DNA of 64,000 nt, from contig WTPW01000444.1 of assembly GCA_009809945.1 (NCBI GenBank), forward strand, positions 315,440 to 379,439, read 5' to 3'. The DNA is from Gigaspora margarita. Lineage: Eukaryota; Glomeromycota; Glomeromycetes; Diversisporales; Gigasporaceae. The stretch's first letter is position 1; every line of letters begins with the position of its first letter. The translations under genes were made by a program, and so were the position numbers. The notes beneath the pieces are model-generated. The model was not told the DNA's origin and made no database searches. It was given only the letters and a program-made list of their open reading frames with translations. Shown here piece after piece: positions 36,720-47,619 of the stretch.

Positions 36720-37400
36720 AAAAAATAAAAAAAAAACATTTCTCAGAAGTGTTGGTGTTCTTGCAAATTGCTGGAAAAATCTAATATATTCTTGCAAAGT
36801 GCCAGAGAAGTTAAAGTTGGTATTCTTGTAAAGTGCCAAAAAAGTCACAAAGTGTTGAAGAAGTCAGAAATAAATAAAAGAAAATAAAATAAGTAAAAAA
36901 AAAACAAACAAATAAAAAAATAAAAACTATAAACAAACTAATAAAAAAAATAAACNAAGCCCCAAATCTTCATTTCTNTGAAGTAAGAGTTTGCGTTCTT
37001 GCAAATTCAGAAATTGCAAAAGTTATGTTAATGTTCTTGCAAAATGCCAAAAAGTCACGAAGTGCTAAAAAAGTCTGGGTTGGTTTCTTGCAAAGTGCCA
37101 GAAAGTAAGAGTTCTTTTCTCACAAAGTACCAGAATAAAATAAATTAATAACCCAAATTTAAAAAAACAAAAACAAAAACAAAAAACAAAAACAAATTAT
37201 ATCAAACAAAAAAATAAATAAAGTCCTAACTAAACCTTTATTTCTTTAAAGAAGTGTTCTTGGAAATTAAGAAATTGCTAGAGACATCAGTTGTGTTCTT
37301 GCAAAGTATCAGAAGTTTGGGTTGTCCTGTGCAAGGTTTCAAAAAGTTGGTTGTTTTCTTGAAAGGTGTTCTTGTAAAGTGCCGAAATAAAAATAAGATA
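36720..37400. repeat. Degenerate tandem array (TTCTTGCAAAGTGCC unit)
   Basis: About eight imperfect units contain GTTCTTGCAAAGTGCCAGAA followed by an A-rich spacer such as AAATAAAATAAAAAA. Spacing is irregular (50-150 bp). No coding function is likely. Confidence 0.6.
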
Positions 37401-37536
37401 AAAAAATTAAAAAATAAATAAATAAAAAAAAAATTGAAAAAACAAAATGAAAACAAAAAAAAACGAAATGAAAACAAAAAGCAAAACAAAAATAAAAAAT
37501 GAATAAAAACAAAAAAAGTTAAAAAAAACAAAATAG

Positions 37537-38100
37537 AAGATCTAATTATAAACAAAAGATCTAATCTAATCTTGTAGTACAAAAAGTGAACTTCATCAAA
37601 CTATTTTGAAAAATCAGTCTAATGCACAATCCAGGTTACAGATCTACTGATCTAGCTTGGTTTTCTAGTCCTAAAAAAGGGTTGGCTTGTGCAAGGTTTC
37701 AAAAAGTTGTTTGTTTTTTTTGCAAAGGTCTGTGTTCTTGTAAAGTGCAAAAAGCGAAAAACAAAATAGAAGATCTAATTATAAACAAAAGATCTAATCT
37801 NATCTTGTAGTACANAAAGTGAACTTCATCAAACTATTTTGAAAAATCAGTCTAATGCACAATCCAGGTTACAGATCTACTGATCTAGCTTGGTTTTCTA
37901 GTCCTAAAAAAGGGTTGGCTTGTGCAAGGTTTCAAAAAGTTGTTTGTTTTTTTTGCAAAGGTCTGTGTTCTTGTAAAGTGCAAAAAGCGAAAAAAATCAA
38001 AATAGATCTAATTATAAACAAAAAATCTAATCTAATCTTGTAGTACAGTATTTGAACTATTTTAAACTATTTTGAAAAAGCAGTCTAATGTGTGATCCAG
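37537..38100. repeat. 233-bp tandem repeat
   Basis: Two nearly identical 233-bp copies (from 37537 and 37768) are followed by a third, diverged and shortened start (from about 38003), each containing CAGGTTACAGATCTACTGAT. Single Ns at 37801 and 37815 lie at the copy junction, so the count may be an assembly effect. Confidence 0.75.
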
Positions 38101-39415
38101 GTTACAGATCTACTGATCCTAGTCCTAAAATATTTTGAAAGGGGTTCAAAATATTTTGTAATATATTTCGAAATATTTCAAAATTATTTTTGTTATATTT
38201 GAAAATGTGATATTTCAAAATATTTCAAAATATTTTATGGAATATTTTGCTTATATTACGGTTCATAAGACCTTACATAAGATTACACTATTATAAATTT
38301 GCTGATAAAAGAGTTACTAAAAATGTTTGAAATAAACTACTTATTTTCNATGCCATACTATCTGCAAACTAATGGATTAGTAGAATAATTTAATCGCATC
38401 TTGTGTGAATTATTTGCCAAATTAGAAACACAAGAACAAGAGTGGGATTCATTAGTGCCACCTATATTGTTCGCCTATTGAACAATGAAACAAGCAACTA
38501 TCAAAATTGAACTATTTTACCTGATCTATGGTAGGCAACCATAGTTTCTCTGTCAAGAAAACTATGATATTCTAGAAGAAAATATGTTAGAGCGACTATT
38601 TATACTAGAAAATGCATTGAACGAAAAGAGGTTAATTGCTAGTTAATGAATTGAGAGAAAATAGTTAAAACAAAAAGAAAAATCTAGTGAAAACATAACT
38701 AAAAACAAGCCCATCTGAATTGGGATATGGTTCTATTATTTGATGCAGCACTAGATTAAAGACATATAGGGAAATTAAAACCAAAATAGAAAGGTCTGTA
38801 CTATGTGCATGATGTACTATTTCCAGAAGTGTATGAGCTACAAACTATTTAGGAAAAGTAGTTGCTACTCCTGTAAGTCTTTTCCTTATTAAGAAGTATT
38901 GAGAAAGAGAAACCATGGTGTGAATAAACTGATAGGAATTCGAATAAAAAAAAGACAAAGATGTAAAAAAAATATTTCTATATTGAATCAAGATACTATA
39001 TCATACACATACCAAACTGTCTTGACAAACTTGAATACCATGAACTGAGGTAATAAAATTACTATCCCTACCTATAACCTACTGTCAAACTTAGGGCCAA
39101 GTTAATGCTACTTATATAACAATGCAACAATTAATTTGACAAGGAAAGTGAGAACAGTCCTTGGCCTTTGCTTACTTTGTGGAACAGTTGCTTGAGAAAA
39201 TGCTCACGTCTAACCCAGAAAGAAACCTTATATAAAAATATACTCTTTACACATTACTATATGGCAGTAGTAAGAATCTACTATATCTTTAAGAAGTAGG
39301 GAACTGACCAAGTTTCTAGGACCATGTTCTTGAACCTGGAAATAATTGCAAAATTAAAGTTTGCAGATTATCAGATCTTGATCGATTAACTTGTGGAACT
39401 TGTAATTAGGGGAAT

Positions 39416-39944
39416 TGTTACTCTGCTAATGTACCTTGATCAACTTATTATATGGATCACAGAATTACTGTGCCCAAAATATCAGATCTGCCATTTTCAT
39501 TTATCAACCAATCATGTCATATCAGGTATGCCGAAGGGAACCAGCATGAAAGATTAATATAGTAGGAATGATATTAATCAGAGTAGTAACATCAATAATA
39601 GATATAATATAAACAATAGAACAATCACTCATGGCATAAGTGCCATATTTTTAGTATAGAATATTTTATTATATAAATGGTCAAAATTTGTTCTACTTTG
39701 TAGGCATGTTCGCCATTACTTTTCTTTATTATCAATAAAAGACGTTTACATTAAATTGATTCTATAAATTACATTATAACTCTTTTGAATTGCCAAATCA
39801 CACTATATATAAACCCTCTTGCTTATATAAATACTAACAACTATAATAAATTACTGCACAGTTTGTGATTTTGTGCTCATGTGACTCCCTGCTAATATTT
39901 GCACTATTAGCCTCAATTTCTGAGAGGTACTTCGTGAGTTAACA
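39416..39944 (+). repeat. Right LTR of the gypsy-type fossil
   Basis: 529 bp; counterpart of the left LTR and consistently richer in A and T at the differing sites. No flanking host duplication could be recognised. Confidence 0.8.
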
Positions 39945-40039
39945 ATGAAAATAGTATTTGAATAACATGATGATCTATTGTTTTCTTTGTCATTTGAATT
40001 TTCTGCTTGACAGTATGTCCAGCACCTGTTACAAGAACA

Positions 40040-41930
40040 AGCCAGTCTTTGGTCTAAGCTTTAAGGTAGTAAGAAGCCAAAAATAAAAAAATAAAAAAAG
40101 AAAGAAAAAAAGAGTAAAAAATGAAAACAAAAGGCTCAGAACATGCTTGCTGACTTGAAGTAGTCTTGCATAGCGACTTGCAGCAGACACTTATTGTGAT
40201 ATTTAGTTTCTGCTCTCTCTCTCTGTAAAATTGCATCAACAGAATATAGTCTTTTTTTATTTACAAAAAAAAAGATAGATTCAGAACATGCTTGCTAACT
40301 TGTGAGTGATTTTGCTTGGCATCTTGCTCTACAATACTTAGGTGATATTTAGTTCTGCCCTCTCTCTCTGTAACACTCTCTGTAAATTTGCATTGACAGA
40401 ATATAGTACTGATATAATTTTTACAAAAAAAAAAANGAAGTAGTCTTGCATAGCGACTTGCAGCAGACACTTATTGTGATATTTAGTTTCTGCTCTCTCT
40501 CTCTGTAAAATTGCATCAACAGAATAAAAGGAGAGAGAGAAAAAAATGAAAATGAAGGGCTTGGGACATGCTTGCTAACATGTAAGTGGTATTGCATAGC
40601 AACTTGCTCCACAATACTTAGGTGATATTTAGTTCTGCCCTCTCTCTCTGTAACACTCTCTGTAAATTTGCATTGACAGAATATAGTACTGATATAATTT
40701 TTACAAAAAAAAAAAAGAAAAGATATTTGGAACATGCTTGTTGACTTGTAAGTGATCTTGCTTAGCAACTTGCTTGACAATGCTTAGACCATATCTAGTA
40801 CTGTAAATTTGGTATTTGGTTAGTAACATAATTGGAAAAAAAGAAAAAAATAAAGGAAATAGAAATGTAAAGCTGGGAACATGTTTTGCTGACTTGTGGG
40901 TAGTGATTGTTAGATTGGTTTAGGTTTGACTTTTGGTTTGGAACCTTTAGATTCTATTTCAAAAACCTAAAAACCTGGTTTTTAAAAAGTTCCAAAACCT
41001 GGTTCTGAACCTGGTTCCTGAACCTAGTTCGAATCTTAGAACTTAAAACCTATTATAAATCTAAAAACCTAAGAACCTAGAACCTAAGAAACTACATGAA
41101 CCTAAAAACCTATCATAAACCTAAGAACTAGGTTTCAAAATTGGAACCTATTTTTTAAAAACCAGGTTCTAAAACCAGGTTCTTAGGTTCTGGACCTAGG
41201 AACTTTACCATCTCTACTTGTGAATGGTTTTGCTCAGCATTTTAGTTCTATAGCACTTATGTGATATTTAGCACAGTAATTTGNATTGGCATTGATATTG
41301 TTTCGAAAAAAAACAAAAAAAAAGAAGTGTTTAGAATATGCGTGCTAACTTGTAAGGGATCTTGCAAGGGATCTTGCTCAGCAACTTGCTCCACGATATT
41401 TATAAAATTTAGTATGGGTATTGATATAGTTAGCTGCTATTACGATAATTTGCAAAAAAGAAAAAGATGGAAATAGAAATATAAAGGGCTCAGAACAGAC
41501 CTGCTGACTTGTGAGTGATCTTGCTTAGCAACTTGCTCTACAAGCTCACATGATATTTGGTATCAAAATTTGGATATTGATATAGTTAGTACAGTAATTT
41601 GCAAAAAAAAAAAAAAAAATTGATTGAAAATGTTAAAGGTTGGGCCATACATGCTAACTTCAAGTTTGCTAGTGCAAAAAAAAAAAAAGAAGATTGAAAT
41701 TATAAAGACCCAGGCCATACTGTTGATCTATGAGTAGCCTTGCTTAGTATTCATGCCCACAACACTCATGTGATATGTATCACAGTATTTTGCATTGACA
41801 GGAATATAGATTTTGCAAAGAAAAGAAAGAAGAACATAAAAGGTTCGGGACAAACATGCAGACTTGAAATCTTTCCCTATAAGAAAAGATATAGTAAATG
41901 GGTGGAATGGCACAGGTTTGAGTAGTACAA
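40040..41930. repeat. Degenerate tandem array (GAACATGCTTGCTGACTTG unit)
   Basis: About ten units of roughly 120-180 bp contain GAACATGCTTGCTGACTTGT, TGATCTTGCTTAGCAACTTG and a GTGATATTTAG block, each ending in an A-rich run. A 280-bp piece is repeated almost exactly (from 40157 and 40437) with an N at 40436. The hAT-like MITE at 40901-41216 is inserted in one unit. Confidence 0.7.
40901..41216. mobile_element. hAT-like MITE with AACCTAGG/CCTAGGTT words
   Basis: The left end is TAGTGATTGTTAGATTGG and the right end reversed TAGAGATGGTAAAGTTCC, flanked by CTTGTGGG and CTTGTGAA (6 of 8 bases equal; the array unit carries CTTGTGAG at this point). The interior has over twenty AACCT/AGGTT words in both orientations (GAACCTGGTTC, GAACCTAGTTC, CCTAGG). 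Confidence 0.6.
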
Positions 41931-42029
41931 ATAAACCCCAGATTTATATGTAGGAGGCTTGGATTGGCGCAGATTTTTGAAGTACTGTATACCCATACTA
42001 ATTGGACTGTAAATGGTTTGGGTTTCAAC

Positions 42030-42326
42030 AGGACCCCGGACATATAGTACAGAGGTTATACATTACACAATTCAGCAAAAACCCCCAAAATTTGAGAAGC
42101 AAAAAAACAGTTTTTGGCAATTATCTTGGCATCCAGTGGTCCAATTTGAATGAACTTTTTTTTAAAATGAAGCTCTCAGTGAGGCGCATCTAACAAAAAA
42201 AGTTCATTCAATTCTGATTACTGGATCGGAAGTTATTTAAGTAAATAGATTTTGACGTTTTCAGCAAATTAGGTCAAAATTGGCCAAAATCCAGTTATGA
42301 CCTATATCAAAAATGTCCGGGGTCCT
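42030..42326. mobile_element. hAT-like MITE, family A copy 1
   Basis: 297 bp with perfect 14-bp inverted ends AGGACCCCGGACAT, flanked by the exact 8-bp duplication GTTTCAAC (42022-42029, 42327-42334). The second copy at 57950-58241 is nearly 90% identical. Confidence 0.9.
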
Positions 42327-42689
42327 GTTTCAACACCTACTGGTCTAAATGGCATGAGACTTGGCATGAGAACTTATCATGAATTAACCTACATGAAACG
42401 GGCCAACACATACCGCTTTGACATGTATTATTCTGTAAAATAAATGTGCTATAACATATGATAGAACATAATGTACTACTTCTAGTATAATTCCTCTACC
42501 ACTTTGTGCTGCAACAATCTGTACAAGAGCCTGTACGTATCACTTTAACTGGCCATGTTGTGTAGTGATACCAATTTGTCCCACATCCTGGGCCACCCTT
42601 TTTTTTAGAGTTAAATCTGAAAACTGAAAAAGCCCAGCAGAGGTACTTAGTAATCCTAGAGTAACTCCAAAAAAAAAAAAAAAAAAAAA

Positions 42690-43880
42690 GAGGAGGGAAG
42701 AATGCTCAGGGACATTGTTGCAGGTCATGTAACTGCTTTCTGATATCAAGAACCCATAGGTTCATATATGCATAAGCATGGGACATATATGCCTGTATGG
42801 GTGTATAAATGGAATATATGAATGTGTATATTTGTATATAAATGTATATTCATGCAGATAGAAAAAAAATAAGAAGGTAAAAGGTAAATTGCGAATAATG
42901 AGAAATGCTTAGAGACAGGTTGTGGGCCTGGGTAGATGGGCTTACAACTGCTTTCTGATGTTTAGATATAATAAACGTATATGTTCACGTATTAAAGGAG
43001 ATATATGAACATAGGGACAGGGATGCTCAGGACAGGTTGCAAATTGTGTAGCCACTTCCTAACATCAAAATTCACAGGTTCACATAGTGCAAAGAGGAGG
43101 TACAGTAACATGATGCCTGTAAAATTGTTTAATAGATAAATAGAACACACGAGATAAGGCATTGCTGAAGGGAATGAGAGGCAGATATGCTTGTATAATT
43201 GTATAACAAATAATGCATTAGATCTAGTTCTTATCTAGCTGGCCATAATTCTAATACACTTCGAGCTATTCTGACCTGAAATTGTTGTGACCCTCTGTAT
43301 GAGTGGCTCAGGAACAGGTTGCTGCCCTTAGGTAGGTTGGCTTGCAACCAGTGTTTAAAATTCAATGTTCTCAGTGTTCTCAAAGAACATTATATGATTT
43401 TTGAGAACATAAATTATTAAAATATGTTCTCTATTTGAGAACATTCAAAAAATTCTTTTAATATTAAAAAAATTTTAATTTCCCTATATAAAGAACATTA
43501 AAATTTTACTGAGAACATTAAGAAATTAATAATGTTCTTTTTGAGAACATAAAACCAAATTTGAATTTTAAACACTGCTTGCAACTGCTTCCTAATATTA
43601 ATACACATAGGTCATGCTTGAAGGAAGTATATGAATGCAGGTGTGTACACTCTATACTGCTCTCGAATTAACAGATTAAAGAAGAGTTAGTAATATTAGC
43701 AGGGGACGCATGAGGTAGTTGCTGTTAGAAAATAGCCGGCAAAAAAAAGAAAAGAAAAAAGAAAAAGAAAAAGAAATTGGAAGTATAAAATGCTTAGGGA
43801 CAGGTGGCGGGTCACAGGTTGGTAGGCTTGCAACTGCTCCCAACATTACTGTGCACATATGAGTATTGAAAAAGATATGC
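42690..43880. repeat. Degenerate tandem array (GACAGGTTGC unit)
   Basis: At least five units contain GCTCAGGGACAGGTTGC, then GGTAGGCTTGCAACTGC, then a TTCCTAATAT block and a short AT-rich stretch with CATATATG words. Spacing is 100-300 bp. The design (conserved core plus A-rich spacer) resembles the arrays at 36.7 and 40 kb. Confidence 0.55.
43349..43577. mobile_element. hAT-like MITE with GTTCTC/GAGAAC words
   Basis: 229 bp with perfect 17-bp inverted ends CAGTGTTTAAAATTCAA, flanked by the exact 8-bp duplication CTTGCAAC (43341-43348, 43578-43585), and inserted in a unit of the tandem array. The interior repeats TGTTCTC and GAGAACA about ten times in both orientations. Confidence 0.92.
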
Positions 43881-44407
43881 CAATTCTCTTAGAGATAGGA
43901 GAACATACCAGAAGCACTTTGTAAACTACTACCGATTTGCAAGATTAGCATAGTCTGGGAAGTGCCAGAAAAAGAAAAAAAAACTTCTTGATCCTTGGCA
44001 AAATTTCCATATTGTACTATGTAGATATGACTGTTTGAGAGGATGTGACCTTAGGTTTAAAAATGGTTGGTCACAACTGTTATGTGCGAGGAAGGGCACA
44101 TGGTGAGCAATAATAATGAGATTTCTGATTCCATAAATCAACTCTGAGATCAAGGTATAAAAGTTTCATATCAGAGTTGTGTTTAGAAATCATAGGTCAC
44201 TTAGAAATTATCTAAAAATCATGCGATTTCTTTTTTTTGATTAGCAAAATTTTGCAAAATTTTGCAAATCACAATAAAAAAAAATAATTGATCAATATAA
44301 TCAATAACAATCACTAGTAATCGATATTCACCATATTTAAAATTTCTGATGTAGTTAATCTCTAAAGATTATTTTCATTACATGCACTAGTCAAATATAA
44401 GAAAATT

Positions 44408-44720
44408 GACCACTGATTAAAATGGCCGATTCGACCTGAATTCAGTTATCGAATATTAGGCTAATTTTATATCGAATTGTTAGAATAATTCGATATAGAA
44501 TCGACTAGCTGAATTCTAAGAATATTCAGCTTAAAATCAGACAAAAAATCGATAATTGAATTCAGATCGAATTGGCCATTTTAATCAGAGGATGAATTAT
44601 TAAAAAATCGATATAGAATCGACTAGCTAAATTCTAAGAATATTCGGCTTAAAATCAAGCAACAATTCGATAATCGAATTCAAGTTGAATTGCCTAAATT
44701 GATAAGGAATCGATTACTGA
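44408..44720. repeat. GAATTC/ATCGAT-word repeat with inverted ends
   Basis: CTGATTAAAATGGCC at 44414 and its complement ending about 44587 enclose TTCGAT, GAATTC and AGCTGAATTC words. A second, diverged unit follows directly (44590-44720), sharing GATATAGAATCGACTAGCT. No target duplication found. Confidence 0.55.
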
Positions 44721-46391
44721 TTACTAACAATATTCGACATTAAAAAGTGTTAATTATTGGAATAACTTAGCTAGTTGAATATTGGGACATTTTATATAAT
44801 GAATAATCAGCAAAATTAAACTGCAATTCACATTAAATTCAGCTGCTGAATAATATATTTATTATACAATAATAAAATAAAGAACAAATAATATAAAAAT
44901 ATTAAGCTATTTGCTTATTTGGGCGTTCCTCTATAATATCAATAGCTAATCTTTTACCACTTCTTTTGTCATTCCCATTTCCGCCCCCAGAACCTCTTTT
45001 TTTATTACTATCCTCATCTTTATTCTCATTATCATCATCATCATCATTCTCCTCATCTTCCTCATCTTCTTCCTCACTATAATCACTTTTTTCATTTTCT
45101 CTACCTGCTGTCCAATCGGGCACACCATCAGGCTGGGCAACTCTTATCATATGTGATCTTTGACGGGGACGTTTGTAATTCAGCACTGTGACCAGATCTA
45201 GGATGTTATGCAACAAGTGAATTAACTATTAAAATAAAAAATAAATCGATATTAAATATTAGTCAAATTAATATAACAAAAAAAAGTTATACCTCACTTG
45301 ACCTCCAAGACAAGCCATGAACATTAACGTACATACGTCCCTTTTCATCCTTTTCTTTACCAGGGTCCGATATTTCAGGTGAATGAATATCATTAGACAT
45401 TAATAATTTTTTTAGTTTCTCCGTACCATATTTGGTAATTCAGCTATCATTCTTTCCATGAAGGTACTTGAATACTGAGGCTCGTCACGACATTTTCTAT
45501 AAATTAGAAAAATTATAATAAAAATTAATACTGTAGTTAGTAAATTATACTAAAAATTGACCTAAATTCAGAAAGAAAATTTAGGTCGATTTTAAGTTAA
45601 ATTTATAAATATAAATCCATGCATCAGATCTCCAGTAATTATTATGTATATACTCATCGAAGACCTTTCCTTGAGATGGATTCTGATGTATAGACCAAGT
45701 GCTACGGGATGATTTGAGACACTGCTGCAGAATGTTTGCCAATTCTGTTCGATCTGTATTAAACTGCTGGCCCAAAAGATTGAATAATATAGGGATTGTA
45801 TTTTGAATTAGGCGATCTTTTTGGTCTTTCCAGGTTTTATTAAAGTTAAGTCTAAACTCTTCATCTTTTTCTTGAAGGATATAAAAGATTTCTCTCTATT
45901 AATAAAATAAAAATTAATTATTAATTAAAAAAAATAAAAATAAATTAAGTCGATTATATACCCAAAGTGCCTTTTTTCTTTCATGATCGTCCTCAAAATT
46001 TTCTAACGTCTCATTGCTTGCGGAAGCTAATCTTTGTTGTGCGGCTGATGAAGATTCTGATATATTTCTTTCTTTCCAATTGTCCTGCTCCTGAACCATA
46101 GATCCCTGGTGACTTAAAACTTGCAAGTTACCGATCTCATCAACTAAAGAGGAATAGGAACTCCTCAAAACTTCCTAAGTATCTTCAAACTCTATAATTT
46201 TACAATCTTGATTCCTCAAAAATTCGATAGTATCTCCCAACTCTATAATTTTACGATCTTGGTCTCTTTGGATTTCACGTAGGTTATCGACCTCAGTTCA
46301 TAACAATCGATTTTCTAAAATAAAAATAAAAATAAACCAAAAAATAAAAAATAAAAAAAATCAGCATTCAATAGCCATTTAAATGTTATTA

Positions 46392-46621
46392 CAGCTGATT
46401 TGAAAATTAGTAGGACACTTGAAAAATTTTCTTGTTTCTAAACCTTTCAGTTTTATCTTATGAATCATCTAACTCTTCGGAAATCACATCGCCATTATCG
46501 GACTGAAGTTCCGAAGACTGTGATATGGTTTCCGAAGAGTTAGATAATTCATAAAATGAAACTAAAAGGTTTCAAAAACAAGAAAATTTTTCAAGTGTCC
46601 CACTAATTTTCAAATTAGCTG
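46392..46621. mobile_element. Foldback MITE in an intron, Tc1/mariner-like
   Basis: 230 bp with arms of about 97 bp, roughly 90% alike, starting CAGCTGATTTGAAAATTAG and followed by GGGACACTTGAAAAA. It is flanked by TA on both sides (46390-46391, 46622-46623). It fills most of the first intron (46315-46633) of the gene around it. Confidence 0.8.
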
Positions 46622-46729
46622 TAATAAAATTACCATTCTTCAGCCTTCTACTCCTTTCCAATAACTCATAATTGGACGAAGATTCAGTTCGGTCTCCACT
46701 TCCACTTCGACTTTGACTTCGCTGGTTCT

Positions 46730-47260
46730 CACAGGTGAACGAATAGTAGGAGTAACAGATTCTACAGGAATTATATTTTCTGGTCAGTGTAGAGGAGAAA
46801 CTACAATAAATGGCTCAGCTGAAGTAGCCGAAGTGATAATAATTGGCTCAATTGTGGATGGTTGGGTCGAAGAGGTGGATGGTTGGGTCGAAGTAGTGGA
46901 TGGTTGGGTCAAATTGGTGGATGGTGGTTGGGTTGAAGTGGTGGTGGTTGAAATAGTTGAGGATGCTCAGGGTGAAGTAGTAGTGGTTGAAGTAGTAAAG
47001 GATGTTTGGGGTAAAATAGTGTTGGATAGTTGGGTTAAAGTGGCGGTAGTTGACATAGTAGTAGACGCCTGGGTTGAAGTGGATGGTTGAGTTGAAGTAG
47101 AGGATGGTTGAATTGAAGTAGTAGTGGAGGATCAGATTGAAGTGGTAGATGATCGCGAAGTTGTAGTCGTAGGTTGAGTTGTAGTAGTAGGTTGAGTTAA
47201 AGTGGTAGATTGAGTTAAAGTTGTGATAGATCGAGAAAGTCGATTTGAGGGAGTTGTTCG
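46730..47260. repeat. Coding microsatellite (TCNACCCAACCAT-type)
   Basis: Imperfect repetition of GTGGATGGTTGGGTCGAAGT and GTAGTAGTTG units, the plus-strand face of the Ser/Thr/Pro/Gln-rich first exon. Read on the plus strand it gives a Val/Asp/Gly-rich open frame of 125 codons, which is a shadow. Confidence 0.6.
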
Positions 47261-47619
47261 TCAGGTTCTCTTTGTTCTAGCCATGACGAAAAAAAGAGAA
47301 ATTTAGCGAAAAAAAATTTTTGAAAAAGAAACTTTAAGAGAGAAATTTAAAGAAGAGAAATTTAGCAAATAGAAGAAAATTCGTGAAGGGAAATTTAGTG
47401 AAAATAAAATTTTGAGAAGAGAAATTTAGCGAAAAAAATTTTAAGAGAATTTTGGGAAGAGAAATCTAGAAAAGATAAGTTTTTTAGAAAAAAAAAATTG
47501 CTCAAAATTTGTTGTATATATAAATGATTTTTAAATTCTGATCGCTTAACAAAAGTTGATTCTGCTAGCCTTTCAATATGTTATAAGCCAATATGTAAAT
47601 TTGACTTTAGACTTAAAAG

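Larger units (their letters stand above)
35828..38306. mobile_element. 2.5-kb non-coding element inserted in the integrase region
   Basis: Inverted ends share ATCAGCAAATT and TGTAATCTTATRTAAG-type words over about 60 bp, with CGTAATAT repeated inside. Integrase-like sequence stops at the left end and resumes after the right end. The interior consists of AATATTTTGAAATATT words (36120-36190, 38130-38260), the GGATGATGCTGAA repeat near 35920, and the A-rich tandem arrays described separately. No protein of its own is visible. Confidence 0.6.
29307..39944 (+). mobile_element. Ty3/gypsy-type LTR retrotransposon, decayed (fossil)
   Basis: Long terminal repeats at 29307-29984 (enlarged by an insertion) and 39416-39944 begin TGTTAC and end GTTAACA. 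A primer-binding-site-like TGGTGGAGACTGG follows the left LTR. Parts in order: gag-like region near 30111-30780, protease/reverse transcriptase region about 31500-33600, RNase H about 33600-33850, integrase about 35430-38760. Integrase after RNase H indicates Ty3/gypsy. It is broken, with dozens of lesions, and contains insertions at 29315-29444, 32605-33078 and 35828-38306. The two LTRs differ at roughly a tenth of sites, nearly all transitions, so it is an old insertion. Confidence 0.85.
44902..47284 (-). pseudogene. Multi-exon gene: Ser/Thr-rich, coiled-coil and acidic protein, damaged
   Basis: Exons: about 47284-46634, 46314-45962, 45895 to about 45590, 45496-45293, 45225-44902, with GT-AG introns and agreeing phases at most junctions. 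From ATG at 47284 (MARTKRT) the first exon encodes a long repeat of TQPSTTS-like sequence, then RSQSRSGSG. Exon 2 is charged and heptad-like (REIQRDQDRKIIELG), suggesting a coiled coil. Exons 3-4 include KTWKDQKDRLIQ, YWRSDAW and VHGLSWRSSE, Trp-containing segments with no family I can name. The last exon ends in an acidic run of about 25 Glu/Asp/Asn, then KKRGSGGGNG and KRSGKR, possibly nuclear. Lesions: several TGA codons in exon 1, a frame change near 46720, a stop near the start of exon 2, and a frame change in exon 4. Unknown function; recently inactivated, or a poorly sequenced live gene. Confidence 0.55.

Noticed and set aside
46713-47090. 125-codon plus-strand open frame rich in Val, Asp and Gly
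   Set aside because: It is the antisense of the Ser/Thr/Pro/Gln-repeat exon of the minus-strand gene; simple-sequence DNA stays open on several frames.
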